Below, piece by piece: positions 44,515 through 55,096 of a DNA stretch of 64,000 nt (its first letter is position 1; each line of letters starts with the position of its first letter). Origin of the DNA: Dermacentor variabilis. Its lineage: Eukaryota > Arthropoda > Arachnida > Ixodida > Ixodidae. A model generated the notes under the pieces. It worked only from the letters and a program-made list of their open reading frames with translations. It searched no databases and was not told the DNA's origin. The stretch lies in contig NC_134573.1 in NCBI RefSeq assembly GCF_050947875.1, positions 65,665,315 to 65,729,314 on the forward strand. Reading direction: 5' to 3'. Made by a program: the position numbers and the translations under genes.

Positions 44515-45615
44515 GGGTAATTTTATACTGACCTGTACAGTGCCCCGAGAGCTCAGGAGAACTCCACTCGGAACGATAATGAACAGGATACAGAAACTGC
44601 TCCTATAACTATAGATGAGGTCAGAAGGGCCTTGCAATACATTAAACGGGGAAAAGCGGCAGGAGAGGATGGAATAACAGTCGATTTAATCAAAGATGGA
44701 TGAGACCTAATGCTTGAAAAACTGGCGGCTCTATACGGAATGTCTATCAACTGCAAGGGTCCCAGAAAACTGGAAGAATGCAAATATTATATTAATACCA
44801 AAAAATGAGACATTAAACAACCAAAAAATGTAGGCATATTAGCTTACTCCCAGTATTATATGAAATATTTACCAAAATAATCTACAATAGGATAAGGGCA
44901 ACACTGGCCTTTAGTCAACCAAAGGAACAGGCGGGCTTCAAGAAGGGATTCTCTACAATGGATCACATCGTTGTCATTAATCAGGTCGTCGAGAAATCCG
45001 CAGAGTACAATAAGCCTCTCTATGTGGCTTACATAGACTACGAAAAAACATTTGATTCAGTAGAGGTACCAGCAGTCTTCGAGGCATTGCGTTATCAAGT
45101 ACAGACCCGTTACGTAAATACCTCGGAAAATATCTACAGATATTCCACAGCCAGCTTAATTCGACACAAGTAGGAAGATACCTATAAAGAAAGGAGTCAG
45201 CCAAGGAGACACAATCTCTCCAATGCTATTCACTGCGTGCTTAGAAGAAATATCCAAGCTTTTAAACTGGGAAAGTTTAGCAGTAAGGATCGATGGCTAA
45301 TACTTCAGCAACCTTCGGTTTGCCGATGACATTGTTCTATTCAGCAACACTGCGGACGAGTTACAACAAATTATTGAGGACATTAACAGAGAGAGTTTAA
45401 GAGTGGGGCTGAAGATTAATATGCAGAAGATAAAGATAATGATGAATAACCGGGCAATAGTACAAGAATTCAGGATCGCCAGCCAACCTCTAGAGTCTGT
45501 GAAGGAGTACGTTTACCTAGGTCAACTAATCACAGGGAACCCTGACCACGAGAAGGAAATTCACAGAAGAATAAAAATGGGTTGGATCGCAAACGGCAAT
45601 GAATTGGATTGGAGG
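44515..45615 (+). pseudogene. RTE-type LINE, RT domain fragment
   Basis: The frames show GKAAGEDGITVDLIKDG (about 44655-44700), AGFKKGFSTMDHIVVINQV (about 44932-44990), motif A VAYIDYEKTFDSVEVPAV (about 45024-45077), motif B remnant KGVSQGDTISPMLF, and motif C RFADDIVLFSN (about 45318-45350). It then continues to VKEYVYLGQLITGNPDHEKE and a final truncated stretch. It carries several frameshifts and stops. It breaks off at 45615 where a minus-strand LINE begins, and no continuation was found on the far side. Confidence 0.88.
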
Positions 45616-45664
45616 CAACTTTATTTATGCCTGCAGTTGGGCGCTCGCGCGCCCCGACGAGGGC

Positions 45665-47206
45665 CTACGTCATCCTCGATGTCGCCGTTACTCGGCGCGG
45701 GTCTCCGCTCGCCGTTTCCGACTCGCTGGGTCCGTGCCTTTCGAGTGCTTCGCGGACCTGCTGGACGGCCCAGAGCTGATCGTCTCGGTCGTAGCTCTTC
45801 GCGGCTGCCGCGAGCCGCGGTGGGAGCATTCTTGATTTTGCTTCCTCTGGATATTTAAGGCAGTCCCACAAAATGAGCGTGTAGTCTGCGGTCTCCCTCC
45901 GGCAGACTCTGCACATATCTGTCGTATATGTCTCGGGGTATATGCGATTCATCAGTCTCGGGCTCGGTAGCGATCCGGTCTGGAGCTGTCTCACTACTAC
46001 CGCCTCCGCTCGACTCAGTCTCGAGTGCGAGGGAGGGAGAGTCCTGCGAGCCAGGCGGTAGGCCTTCGAGATTTCATTGTAATCCGTCATGCGGTCCTTG
46101 GTTCCGAACCACGTCGGACGGTCTGTCGCTGGGGCGCGGTTGGTTAGCGCTCGCGCCGCTGCGTGTGCCGTCTCATTATGGTTCTGATTGCGTTCCGACG
46201 CGTCGCCAGCGTGCGCCGGGAACCACTTGAGTCGTACTTTTCGTTCTTCTAGTTGGACCGCTCGCAGTACGCGCTCAGCATCCCTGCAGATTTGGCCTTT
46301 GGCGAAGTTTCGCACCGCCTGTCTTGAGTCACTCAGCACCGTGTGGCAGTCAGCGTCGGCGATGGCCAGGGAGATGGCTACCTCCTCCGCTTGTTCCGCT
46401 CCGGCGCTTCTCACGCTCGCTGCCGTCCTCGTGGCGCCGGTTGATGCCTCTATGACGACGGCCGCGAAGGCGTTCCGTTGGTATTCGGCTGCGTCCACGT
46501 ACCGCGCGTGTTCGTCGTTGGCATGCTGGTCGATGAGAGCCTTGGCCCTCGCCGCTCTTCTTCCCTTGTTGAACTCGGGATTCATGTTCCTCGGTATGGG
46601 GTCGATTCTGGTCTGGCGTCGGACCTCTTCGGGGACGGGGAGCTTCATCTCCGCCTCATTCGAGTGTCTAATTCCCAGATCGTCCAGTATCTTCCTCCCG
46701 GCTTTGGTCATGGACAGCCGCTCCAGTTGAGAGGCCCGTTGCGCTTCGGCTATTTCTTCGAGCGTATTATGTATCCCGAGTTGTAACAAGCGGGTCGTGC
46801 TCGTGGACTCGAACAGGCCCAGCGCCGTCTTGTACGTTCTTCTGATGAGCACGTTGATCTTGTTTCGTTCGTGTTGCAGCCATCTGTGGTAGGCTGCAAC
46901 GTACGCGACGTGGCTGATGACGAAGGATTGGACGAGCCTAATTAGGCTCTCCTCTCTCATGCCAGCCTTTCGGGAAGTGACTCGTTTCAGGAGTCGAATA
47001 GCGTTGGCTGCTTTTGCCTTGAGACGGGTGATGGTTTCACCGTTTCTTCCGTGCTTTTCGATGACCATGCCTAGGATCCTAATTTTGCCGACCTCGGGGA
47101 TCACGTTGCCGGATTTGGTGACGATTCTGATTTTTTCGTGTTCGCGTTGTCTGGTCTGTTTTTGGTAGGTGGAAGTATGAGAAGCTCCGATTTGCTCGGG
47201 GAACAT
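45665..47206 (-). CDS. LINE ORF2: RT thumb, RNase H and C-terminal zinc cluster
   Basis: This 513-codon frame overlaps the upstream one by about 100 bases, and the true join lies near 47130. It shows KIRILGMVIEKHGRNGETIT, YKTALGLFESTSTTRLLQLG, and RNase H with Asp in ARYVDAAEY, Glu in AEQAEEVAISLAIAD, Asp in TVLSDSRQA and His in KWFPAHAGDASE. The expected acidic residue after the His is in NHNETAHAA, so activity is uncertain. It then shows a Cys/His cluster CRVCRRETADYTLILWDC and ends ATSRMT and a stop at 45665. The first in-frame ATG (47206) is not a biological start; this is the second half of one polyprotein. Confidence 0.92.
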   Translation of the reverse strand: MFPEQIGASHTSTYQKQTRQREHEKIRIVTKSGNVIPEVGKIRILGMVIEKHGRNGETITRLKAKAANAIRLLKRVTSRKAGMREESLIRLVQSFVISHVAYVAAYHRWLQHERNKINVLIRRTYKTALGLFESTSTTRLLQLGIHNTLEEIAEAQRASQLERLSMTKAGRKILDDLGIRHSNEAEMKLPVPEEVRRQTRIDPIPRNMNPEFNKGRRAARAKALIDQHANDEHARYVDAAEYQRNAFAAVVIEASTGATRTAASVRSAGAEQAEEVAISLAIADADCHTVLSDSRQAVRNFAKGQICRDAERVLRAVQLEERKVRLKWFPAHAGDASERNQNHNETAHAAARALTNRAPATDRPTWFGTKDRMTDYNEISKAYRLARRTLPPSHSRLSRAEAVVVRQLQTGSLPSPRLMNRIYPETYTTDMCRVCRRETADYTLILWDCLKYPEEAKSRMLPPRLAAAAKSYDRDDQLWAVQQVREALERHGPSESETASGDPRRVTATSRMT

Positions 47207-48945
47207 CTCAGTCCGGTGCCTTCCAGCTGATCTTCGATTGCGTCGACGGTGGCTTGCAGCGCGCCCTCGATGTGGGCGTCGCTGCCACCGGTCACCGATA
47301 GCGTGATATCGTCCGCGTAGATGGTGTGCCTGACGTCTCCGATGTGCCCGAGCTTTTCGGCCACTCCGATCATAACCAGGTTGAACAGCATCGGCGAAAT
47401 GACCGATCCCTGCGGTGTGCCGGTGCTCCCGAGCTTCTTCTCTTGCGTCTGTAGGTCGCCTGCTCGTAGCTCGACGGTCCTGTCCGTAAGGAAGTCCTTG
47501 ATGTAGTTGTAGGATCTTTCGCCCATGTTGAGCTTGGAGACTTGGGACAGAATCGCCGAGTGTTTCACCTCATCGAAGGCGCTCTGCAGGTCGAGCCCTA
47601 GGATTGCTTTGTTGTCGCGTGCGCTGCCGCCATCATCGATGATTTGGTATTTGAGCTGCAGCATCGCGTCCTGCGTGCTGAGGTGCGGTCTGAAGCCGAT
47701 CAAAGTGGTCGGGTACAGCCCTTCTCGTTCCAGGCAGTCTTGCCACCTGTTGAGCAGGACGTGCTCCAGCACCTTGCCCACGCAGGACGTGAGCGAGATG
47801 GGCCGGAGGTTATCCGTGTCCGGCGGCCTCTCCAGCTTGGGGATCAGAATGGTCTTGGCTGCCTTCCACAGCTTTGGCAGCGCGCCCGCTCTCCAGCACC
47901 TGTTGTAGTATTTTGCGAGCTTTTCAATCGAGCCGTCATCGAGGTTCTTGAGCGCCTTGTTCGTGACGAGGTCCGGGCCGGCTGCCGACCGGCTGTTGAG
48001 GTCGTGCAGGGCCGCGCGTACCTCCTCGACGTCGATGTCACGATCGAGCTTCGCGTTAGGCAGGCTGCTGTACGGCGCGTGTTGTTCGGTGGGTGTAGTC
48101 GGCAGGTATTTGTCGTTAATGCGCCTGGAGACTTCGTCGACGCCGTTTGCTGAGACCGCCCGATGTATGAGCTTGGCGAGTCTGTCCCTTCGGTGCGACT
48201 TGGTCTTGGTTTCGTCAAGCAGGTTCCACGTCTTCCCGCTGTACATCCGCCCGTCTGCCGCGTTGCAGATCTCGTTCCACTGTTGCGTGCAGAGAGCGCG
48301 GCAGTGATCCTCGATCAATCGGTTGAGCTCCGCCACCTTCTTTCGCAGTCTGCGGTTAAGCCGTTGTTTTTTCCAGCGATTCAGTATCGACGGCTTGGCT
48401 TCGATGAGATGCGCAAGCCGGCTGTCTACATTGTCGATCTCCGCGCCCGTTTCAATTTCTTTGGTCGCGTCGCGTACGCTCTTGGTGATATCGGCCGTCC
48501 ACGAGTCGATGTCTTCGATCTCGTCGTCACCGTAGCTCTTCTGGCTTCTGGCGTCTCGAAAGGCAACCCAGTCTATCCATCTGTGTGTTTTGATGCTGGT
48601 GTCGTTGTGTTCCGGTATGCCGATTTCCACGATGGTGTGGTCGCTGCCTAGGTCGGTCCCCGTGTTTCTTCAGGTGAGCGCGCCCCGGATGTCGTTCTTG
48701 ACGAACGTGAGGTCCGGAGTGGTGTCCCGGGACACGGAGTTACCAATTCTCGTCGGATGTGTTGGGTCTGTGATGAGGGTGAAGTCGAGTTCCGTGGCGT
48801 TTTGGTACAGGTCGCGGCCCTTTGCTGTGTGCTTGTTGTAGCCCCAGGCAGGGTTCATCGCGTTGAAGTCTCCGCACGCGATCAGCGTGTTGCGGCCCGC
48901 TGCGGTGCTGGCTCTGTGCAGTAATGTCTTGAATCTCTGTTTTCT
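47101..48945 (-). pseudogene. LINE ORF2: endonuclease end and reverse transcriptase
   Basis: Endonuclease residues are visible in LIACGDFNAMNPAWGY (about 48895-48848) and GSDHTIVEIG (about 48639-48610). Between them a single TGA at 48670-48672 interrupts the same frame where Trp would be expected. From 48630 the frame is open for 509 codons. It has an Arg/Lys-rich linker and RT with SAAGPDLVTNKALK, LRPISLTSCVGKVLEHVLLN, motif A AILGLDLQSAFDEV, motif B GTPQGSVISPMLFNLVM and the catalytic motif C HTIYADDITLSVTG (about 47325-47285). The frame is lost near 47130 at a run of six A. RT copies the element RNA at the cut made by the endonuclease. Confidence 0.93.
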
Positions 48946-48980
48946 CTGTTTTCTCTGTTTTCTTGAATCTCTGTCTCTCA

Positions 48981-49274
<294 letters not shown>

Positions 49275-49276
49275 CC

Positions 49277-49324
49277 CCTGAACCAGTGATTCATGAGCTC
49301 CTGCTCATGAATCACTTGTTCGGG
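49277..49324. repeat. Hairpin with about 22-bp arms beside the GATA tract
   Basis: GTGATTCATGAGC (49286-49298) and GCTCATGAATCAC (49303-49315) are perfect inverse copies around TCCT. Pairing continues outward through GAACC/TTGTTC with one mismatch and one wobble pair to 49277 and 49324. Confidence 0.93.
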
Positions 49325-49879
49325 TGCTTATCTAACAGTGCGTGAGCTAACGAAAACTTGCGAAACGAGTTTCCGCTAGCCCTCTGTTAACGTCTTTATT
49401 TGTTGTCTTATTTCTGGGACTTTCTCATTTTTTCACTGAAACATAAGGGGAACTGACAAAATGTTAGCAAAATTAAATGTAAGATTTTTCGTTTCCTTTA
49501 GAATATTTCGACCAACCTCTTGGGCAATATTGTATAGGAAGTGAGAGAGAAATAACATTTATTAGTGCCAAAGAAATTAACGCCAATGTCCAGGCCTCCT
49601 CGTAGGCTCGTCCCTCCTGGTTCAGTGCGTTCGTGACATGCTGCACCAGAAGCGGCCATCAAGAGTACACATTGAGTTGCACCCCTTAAGAATTTCTGAG
49701 ATTGCAGGCTGAGTCAGTTGCGAGAATGTCTCGCATTTTATCGCTGTCTCTATAATTTAGGCAACTAATAGTGGCGTTTTTTTTAAAGGAATGTGTATTG
49801 GCACGTAAAGAAACTTGTTACTGGTTGTTTTTTGTTCCCAAGGTGCGCCAACTGTGGCATTGAAGGAAGATTACGCTCT
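49325..49879. other. No recognisable feature
   Basis: AT-rich with short frames only. Confidence 0.4.
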
Positions 49880-50175
49880 TTTGAAAGGAGGAGGAAATAA
49901 AGAGAGAAGGCAGCGATATTAACCATAAATGCGTCTGGTAGGCTACCCTAATCTGGGGGACGGGAAAGGGGGAATAGAAATATGAGGTAATGAGAGTGAA
50001 GAGAGGGGGAAGAAAGCCGCGGTGAGCTAGCGCACACACGTGGAGGGCCTGAGCGAGTCAAAGGCGCTCACATAGGCCAGTCGCCCTCAAGAAAGACAAA
50101 AGTGCCTTCACAGCTTTGTGGCCTGACGCTTGAAAGACAATACATTGAAGCAATGGTGCCCAAAAATTGACTTAA
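49880..50175 (-). pseudogene. RNase H-type LINE, last codons and 3' UTR
   Basis: On the minus strand the coding end reads FLRATGLCERL and a stop (near 50085-50050). It is followed by a 3' UTR with CCCAGATTAGGGTAGCCTAC and a TTTATTTCCTCC tail. The pattern matches the other LINE tails at 25714-26300, 37499-38940 and 62860-64000. Only the extreme 3' end is present. Confidence 0.8.
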
Positions 50176-51061
50176 ATGGAAAACTTATTTGCCTGCCTCA
50201 TCTTTCCTAGCACATATTTCCCTGTAAGAAATCCTGCTAACTTATCTGCGTAATTGGTACAAAGTTATCACGAGGAACAAGAGGCCATTGGACTCAAGGG
50301 AGAGGAGGTAGGAAACAGCAGAGAAAGAGAAAAGAAAAGGGCCATGAGACCGATAGGGCTCTTTAGCTCTTTAGTAAATCTCAGAGAAGGCTGCCTGGTG
50401 GTACGCCTAGCATGTTTTTACAAATAAATATGATGAAAATTGAAATGATGTGCACAGGGCACGTCAGAGATACACATAACACACTGCAACACACAACATA
50501 CAAATTAGTTGCAGTATCTTATTTCTACTAGTGTCTCTCAGGAATGTTAATTGCGAATTCGTTTCACGGAATGCACAGGAGCGATAGTCCTTGGGCCAAG
50601 TATGTGTCGTAGCTGAAGGAGAATATTTAATATAAATTCAGAGCGGGTATTAGGGCTGCCTTTCCTAATGTGAATAGGTTGCAAGAGTAAATGGGCTCTG
50701 TCTTTCTGTGCGTTGTATGCAGTGCGTAGTGGTCCAGCGCAGAGTGCCTACAATTCGATGGTGAATTAAAGCAAGGAGTGGATAATTTTTTGTTGAGCGC
50801 TGTCTTTCGGTATATTCCTAAGGTCCATGCGCACCCAGACACAGGGGGGACAGCCACAGTAAATGCGGTGGCGACACTGACAGTGAGTAGGAATTTATAT
50901 TGCCGTGATAGCGTACTCGATGCAAGGTACAAACTTTTATTTTTAAAATGAACCTTTCTTTGCCTTTGCCACCCATTTTGTGGGTTCTCACTGCTGTCTT
51001 GCGCGATGCACCGTTTCCAAATATGGTGCAAAGCCGTACCGCACATAGCGTCGTCTACCAC
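50176..51061. other. No recognisable feature
   Basis: A minus-strand frame at 50627-51061 is open for 144 codons but has no domain and low-complexity composition. I do not call a gene. Confidence 0.4.
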
Positions 51062-51480
51062 GTCGGCTCATAATGGCAGACAGAGAGAGAAAGAAGGAAA
51101 CGGGATGAGAAATATTAACCGGAAGAGATTCTAGTTTGCTACCCTGCAGTGGGGGAAGAATAAGGGGAAATGAAAGACGGAAATAATAGGGGAGTGGAGA
51201 TAAAGCAAAGGAACGCAAAAACGAATAGAAGAGGTAGGGAACGTTCGCGAGAACTATAGTAGCTCTAATGAACTGCCCCATCAAGCGCAAAAAGTTCAAG
51301 TGCCTTGATCGACTTGGGCTGCGTCGAAAGTAGGCTGGCGTTCCAAGAGTATCTGATCCAAAGCGGCCGGTCGTCAAAACGGGCCAGCCCGGACGTGAGC
51401 GAGTTCCGGTCTGCGCCGTATCGAAGACAACGGCAAACAACGCATTCAATATTTTCCTCGCTGCCACAGTGATCGCTAGG
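51062..51480 (-). mobile_element. LINE-related 3' end
   Basis: Near 51110-51160 the plus strand has ATATTAACCGGAAGAGATTC and TTTGCTACCCTGCAGTGGGG, the reverse of the LINE 3' UTR signature. Sequence continues into a minus-strand frame (51467-50988) without a recognised domain. Probably a diverged tail of the same LINE group or a SINE built on it. Confidence 0.55.
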
Positions 51481-52599
51481 ACGGCAGGTTATATGCGTAA
51501 GCGTTTAGACCTGAGCTCCAACGCAAAGACCATCGTGATGCCAGAGTCAATTCGTCGTCGTCATTTCAGCGCCTTGATTCAATCGTCATCATGCCGCCAA
51601 CGTCACTCCTTCGTCGACATGCAGTAGTCTTCACTCCATCGTAGTCATACCGCTGTCGTGTTATAGCCCTCCACAGACGCTCGCATTACCCACATTAATA
51701 TAAAAGGAATAGCTGTTGTCAGAAAACGGTGGCAGTTCCTCTGTGTAATTTAGTTTGAAAAACTAAAGGAAGTATTACATCAGCTTTAGAACGCAAGATT
51801 AGCGTAGACGATCATGTCTGATAACCATTCTAAGGCGTAGCTTCCTTTCTCCACTTTAGCGGTTGCTATCTTTTCGATGCAGTGTTAAACAATGGACCGT
51901 TCCCGTAAATGGTGAAAACCGTGGAGAGCAACGGCGGCACTCGCTGTGCCCGGGGTGACGGGTGATGTCAACGCAGATCCGAGCACAGACGGGAGCAATA
52001 CGGCGCCGGAGCAAATATAAACGAAGCGCGGAGGAGACAGAGGGCGCTAGGAAGTATAACCGGTCTGTGTTCCATGCGCAGCGAAGCGTGGCTGCAAGCA
52101 AACGCAAGCGCATGCTGTGTCCTAAACACGAAGTGGAGTTTATTCGACTGGCGGCAATGAATACGAGAGAAGGCCGACGAGCATTTCGTTCAGAAGTGGA
52201 ATAGCATCGATGCACAGCGAATGGCTTGAACGCGAGTGAACACTTTGTTTCAAAACGCGAAGCTGGATGGCGTCGATGCGCAGGGATGACACGGCAATGA
52301 AGCCGCTCCGTGCTGTTTATAGCTTCAAACAAGGATTTTGAGAAGTAGTATGCACTCAACGAATTCGGTTATCCGTCTACGACAGACTCGAGTTTCGGGC
52401 GTGTCTGCAGCGCTTGACTGCTACATGTTTATGTTGAGCGAGAAGGGGACCAGAGGGGCACGAAATTTGCTAGTAAGAACTATATACGAAGCCATCAGTT
52501 AACGAGGTCAGTGCCACTCATGGCGCTGGCTAACATTCCACGGGTTAACTCTTGAATACATACATACATACATACATACTCTGTAATGTGGACGGGGGA
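51481..52599. other. No assigned gene; GACGA-type satellite scrap and ATAC tract
   Basis: 51540-51680 is a degenerate CGTCGTCAT-rich segment, the inverse of the array at 44101. A 167-codon minus frame (52359-51856) shows no domain. A short (ATAC)n tract is at 52556-52580. Confidence 0.4.
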
Positions 52600-52680
52600 C
52601 CAGTCGCCTCCGTAACGCAATTGGTAGTGCAACAGACGCGTAATGCGGAGGTTGTGGGTGCGGCTGACACGAACGACAAA
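52600..52680 (+). mobile_element. tRNA-derived SINE head
   Basis: GCCTCCGTAACGCAATTGGT (A-box region), GCGTAATGCGGAGGTTGTGG and a weak B-box GGGTGCGGCTG. The same GCGTAATG/GAAGGTT layout is in the SINE at 10146-10292. It is not a functional tRNA. Confidence 0.6.
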
Positions 52681-52834
52681 CTGTTTTAACGCGATAGCTT
52701 TAAGGCTCCCGTTCGGCGAGAAAGGCGGTGGCGTCGAAGGAGAGTGTAAAAACTCAAGTCACAGTCACGTGATGGCTCACAAGCATCTAAATTTGTAAAG
52801 TAACTGATTTAAGCTTTAAACAAATAATTTTCCC

Positions 52835-52925
52835 ATTCTAGGATTCGAGCTAGGTGCGTCGGGTTGGGAGTCGGACTCGCGAGTCGGACAAGACGGACAC
52901 GCTACCGCTTCGCCACACAGGCAAG
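52835..52925 (-). mobile_element. tRNA-like SINE head with internal duplication
   Basis: On the minus strand: GCCTGTGTGGCGAAGCGGTA (A-box region) and AGCTCGAATCCTAG (B-box region), separated by a stretch with repeated GTCCGACT. The A-to-B distance is too long for a tRNA. Confidence 0.5.
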
Positions 52926-53330
52926 CTCGCAAGGCGCGTATAAGCGGAGGTTTATATGTATGCCTTGCAGTCTTTCAAATGAAGAAGTATTTGAAAATTG
53001 TTGGCTCTGAGTGTCAGCGTGCAGTCGTCATAAAAAAAAAAAGAAACAGTGATTTGCTGTTCCCCAACATAAAGCTGTATTGGACGGCTGTTCAGTGCCA
53101 CCATGCGGCTGCTGCTGCAACCACTTCGCCCCCGCGCTCTAATTACACCGCTGTCCAAAAGATGGCGCGCGAGCTCATGCAAGCTTCCTCCCTCATTTCT
53201 GCCTTCAGCGTGCACCGTACAGCAGTCAGTTCTGCAATGCATAAGCGGAAAGTTTTCGTTTTTCCGGGAGCAGGGGCACTGTGGCCCTACCAGCTTTTCA
53301 AACCCCATATGTATATGTATATGGAGGAAA
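52926..53330. other. No recognisable feature
   Basis: Plus- and minus-strand frames (52979-53404, 53308-52952) overlap. Neither shows a domain. Confidence 0.4.
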
Positions 53331-53437
53331 GAGACGACGAACCTTTTGGAAGTAAAACGTGTTCACTTAACGTTCTAGGTTGGTCCACCAGCGGAAAACG
53401 TTAGAACACGTCTTACTTCAAAAAAGTTCGTCGTCTC
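53331..53437. repeat. Long imperfect hairpin, about 43-bp arms
   Basis: The left arm 53331-53374 (GAGACGACGAACC, GGAAGTAAAACGTGTTC) pairs with the right arm 53396-53437 (GAACACGTCTTACTTC, GTTCGTCGTCTC) with few mismatches. The loop of about 21 bases contains TGGTCCACCAGC. A second palindrome, GGCTGGTCCACCAGCC, follows at 53480-53495. Confidence 0.92.
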
Positions 53438-53879
53438 TTGTGAACCAGTCTTCGGCACAGTTACTGTACTCTGAGGAAGGCTGGTCCACCAGCCAAAAAC
53501 GTTAAGTAAACAAGTGTTATATGTGTCTTGCCCTTGAAGAAACTTCGTGTGACCTCGTCGAATAATTGTTCACTGAAGTGGCGCCTTTATATGACAATTT
53601 ACAACACCTCGTCTAGGAGACGTTCACTTTCACAACCTCAGTCCTCTCCCAACACCAAGAATCTGGCGTCTCTCGGTGGTTTAATATTCCTTCGTGTAAT
53701 TGTCGTATACTTCGCTATCACTAATACTGCTTCGCCTTTCCGGCGACACTGCAGCCTCACTGTGTTTTTTTTTTCTTTTTCTGTAAGTCCGAGTATAAGC
53801 GCTGCTGCGCATGACTGCTGTTGATTCAGATGTTGAGTGAATCCAGCTTGGCTTCATTTCGGTTACTCAGTGAATTGTA
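53438..53879. other. No recognisable feature
   Basis: Short frames and a T run at 53766-53773. Confidence 0.4.
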
Positions 53880-54290
53880 CTGAGTGCCGCAACTGTGATG
53901 CAGCAAGACTTTAAGAAATGTGCAGCTGCGTCACTCGAAGGAAACCTACTGCACATTGTTTCCAGTAAAGTGGAGTAGCCGCCAGTAATTCTTTCGTTCC
54001 TGATATTTAATTTGACAATTGCAAATAATCATCTAATTCGACAAGTACTGTCCTAATTATCAAAATATCAATGAGGCAATTGTAGGCACCCCCGGGCACC
54101 CCCAACTGACACCTAACTGCTGTGTTTACAGTGACGTACTAATTGTCTGCAACTTTTTCCGACTAGCAAATAAACCTAATGAAATATAAAAAATACCACG
54201 TGACTGGGTCATCCCCGTCATAAAGTAGCGCCCTCAAATAAGCTGATTCAAAGGAACTGCATTGCCTCTCGCAAAACCGAAGAGAGCGCA
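53880..54290. repeat. Left long inverted repeat of the mariner-like element
   Basis: About 400 bp corresponding in reverse complement to 58960-59395, with many substitutions and small indels. Confidence 0.8.
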
Positions 54291-54879
54291 TCACCTTGAT
54301 GATGGTACGGAAAGAGCACAAACAGCAGGTTTCGCGGCTTCGCAGCTATTCCTTCCTCGCTACGTCACACTTGTTATCCGTCTATAGAGGCCGACTGATC
54401 ACATTCATAGCAAAAGCCCCTTGGTAACGCGGCCGGAGCGCCGCCCGGGGAGGGGGGGGGGGGATCCCTCAATGCTCGCACCGCATCGAAAGAATGCGCG
54501 CGAAGCCATATTTCGTGCCAGAAACTTGCTTCGGACCAAAGCCAGATTACTGTTAAAGAGTAAAAACAGATTCGTTTAAAAAAATAAAAGCTAAATAAAC
54601 AGACCGGGTAGCGGCCAACGTGTAGAGAAAGGCAAAACCGAGGCGTTCAGGAAAGTAAGAATACTACTTCCCAATTAGCCGAATTGACAATCAAGATATG
54701 TGCACAAATTAAAGACAGCGAAGAAAGAAACCTGTCAGATTGCAGTGTGCCCTTATTATCTATGAATTCGTAAGCTCCGTTTAATATCAGCCAAGAGGGC
54801 GTGTTCGAATAGGGCTCCTTTTGTAGCTACGCAGTACTGTGTCCGTTTTATCACATCTTCAGTGGCTTTCTTGATGACC

Positions 54880-55045
54880 GACGCCAGAATTCTACAGCAG
54901 ACATCCATTATCCTTGCGTTGAACTAATCTGACGTCCAGCTCGATCACGTAAGCATCATCTTTCACATAACCGCAAAGAAAGAAATCGAGTGGGGAGAGG
55001 TCAGGTGACCTAGCCGCCCGATTTACAGGCCCGTGCCTTCCAATC

Positions 55046-55048
<3 letters not shown>
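54880..55048 (-). pseudogene. Mariner-like transposase, C-terminal catalytic part
   Basis: The minus-strand frame reads IGRHGPVNRAARSPDLSPLD and FFLCGYVKDDAYVIELDV. The SPDLSPLDFFLxGY block is the hallmark of the third catalytic acid region in mariner-like transposases; the Asp is kept. The usual Trp-Pro before it reads Arg-Ala. The upstream part lies beyond the RTE insertion at 57951-58800. Confidence 0.85.
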
Positions 55049-55090
<42 letters not shown>

Positions 55091-55096
55091 ACCTGG

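Larger units (their letters stand above)
45616..48945 (-). mobile_element. Young RNase H-type LINE, 5' truncated, 3.3 kb
   Basis: The minus-strand element starts inside the endonuclease domain near 48945 and ends at 45616 with an AATAAAGTTG-type 3' end (ATAAATAAAGTTGCCTCC). The coding part covers endonuclease C-terminal half, RT, RNase H and a Cys/His C-terminus and has only one stop and one frameshift. The 5' edge has a short repeated ACAGAGATTCAAGA and ACAGAGAAA array and then simple repeats. A clear target duplication was not found. Confidence 0.92.

Noticed and set aside
45928..48651. Several plus-strand frames of 100-180 codons
   Set aside because: They are antisense shadows of the minus-strand LINE coding sequence.
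50627..51467. Two overlapping minus-strand frames as a host gene
   Set aside because: No domain, no splice support, and the region overlaps a LINE 3' end signature.
52835..52925. Possible tRNA gene on the minus strand
   Set aside because: Box spacing is too long and internal duplication breaks the cloverleaf.
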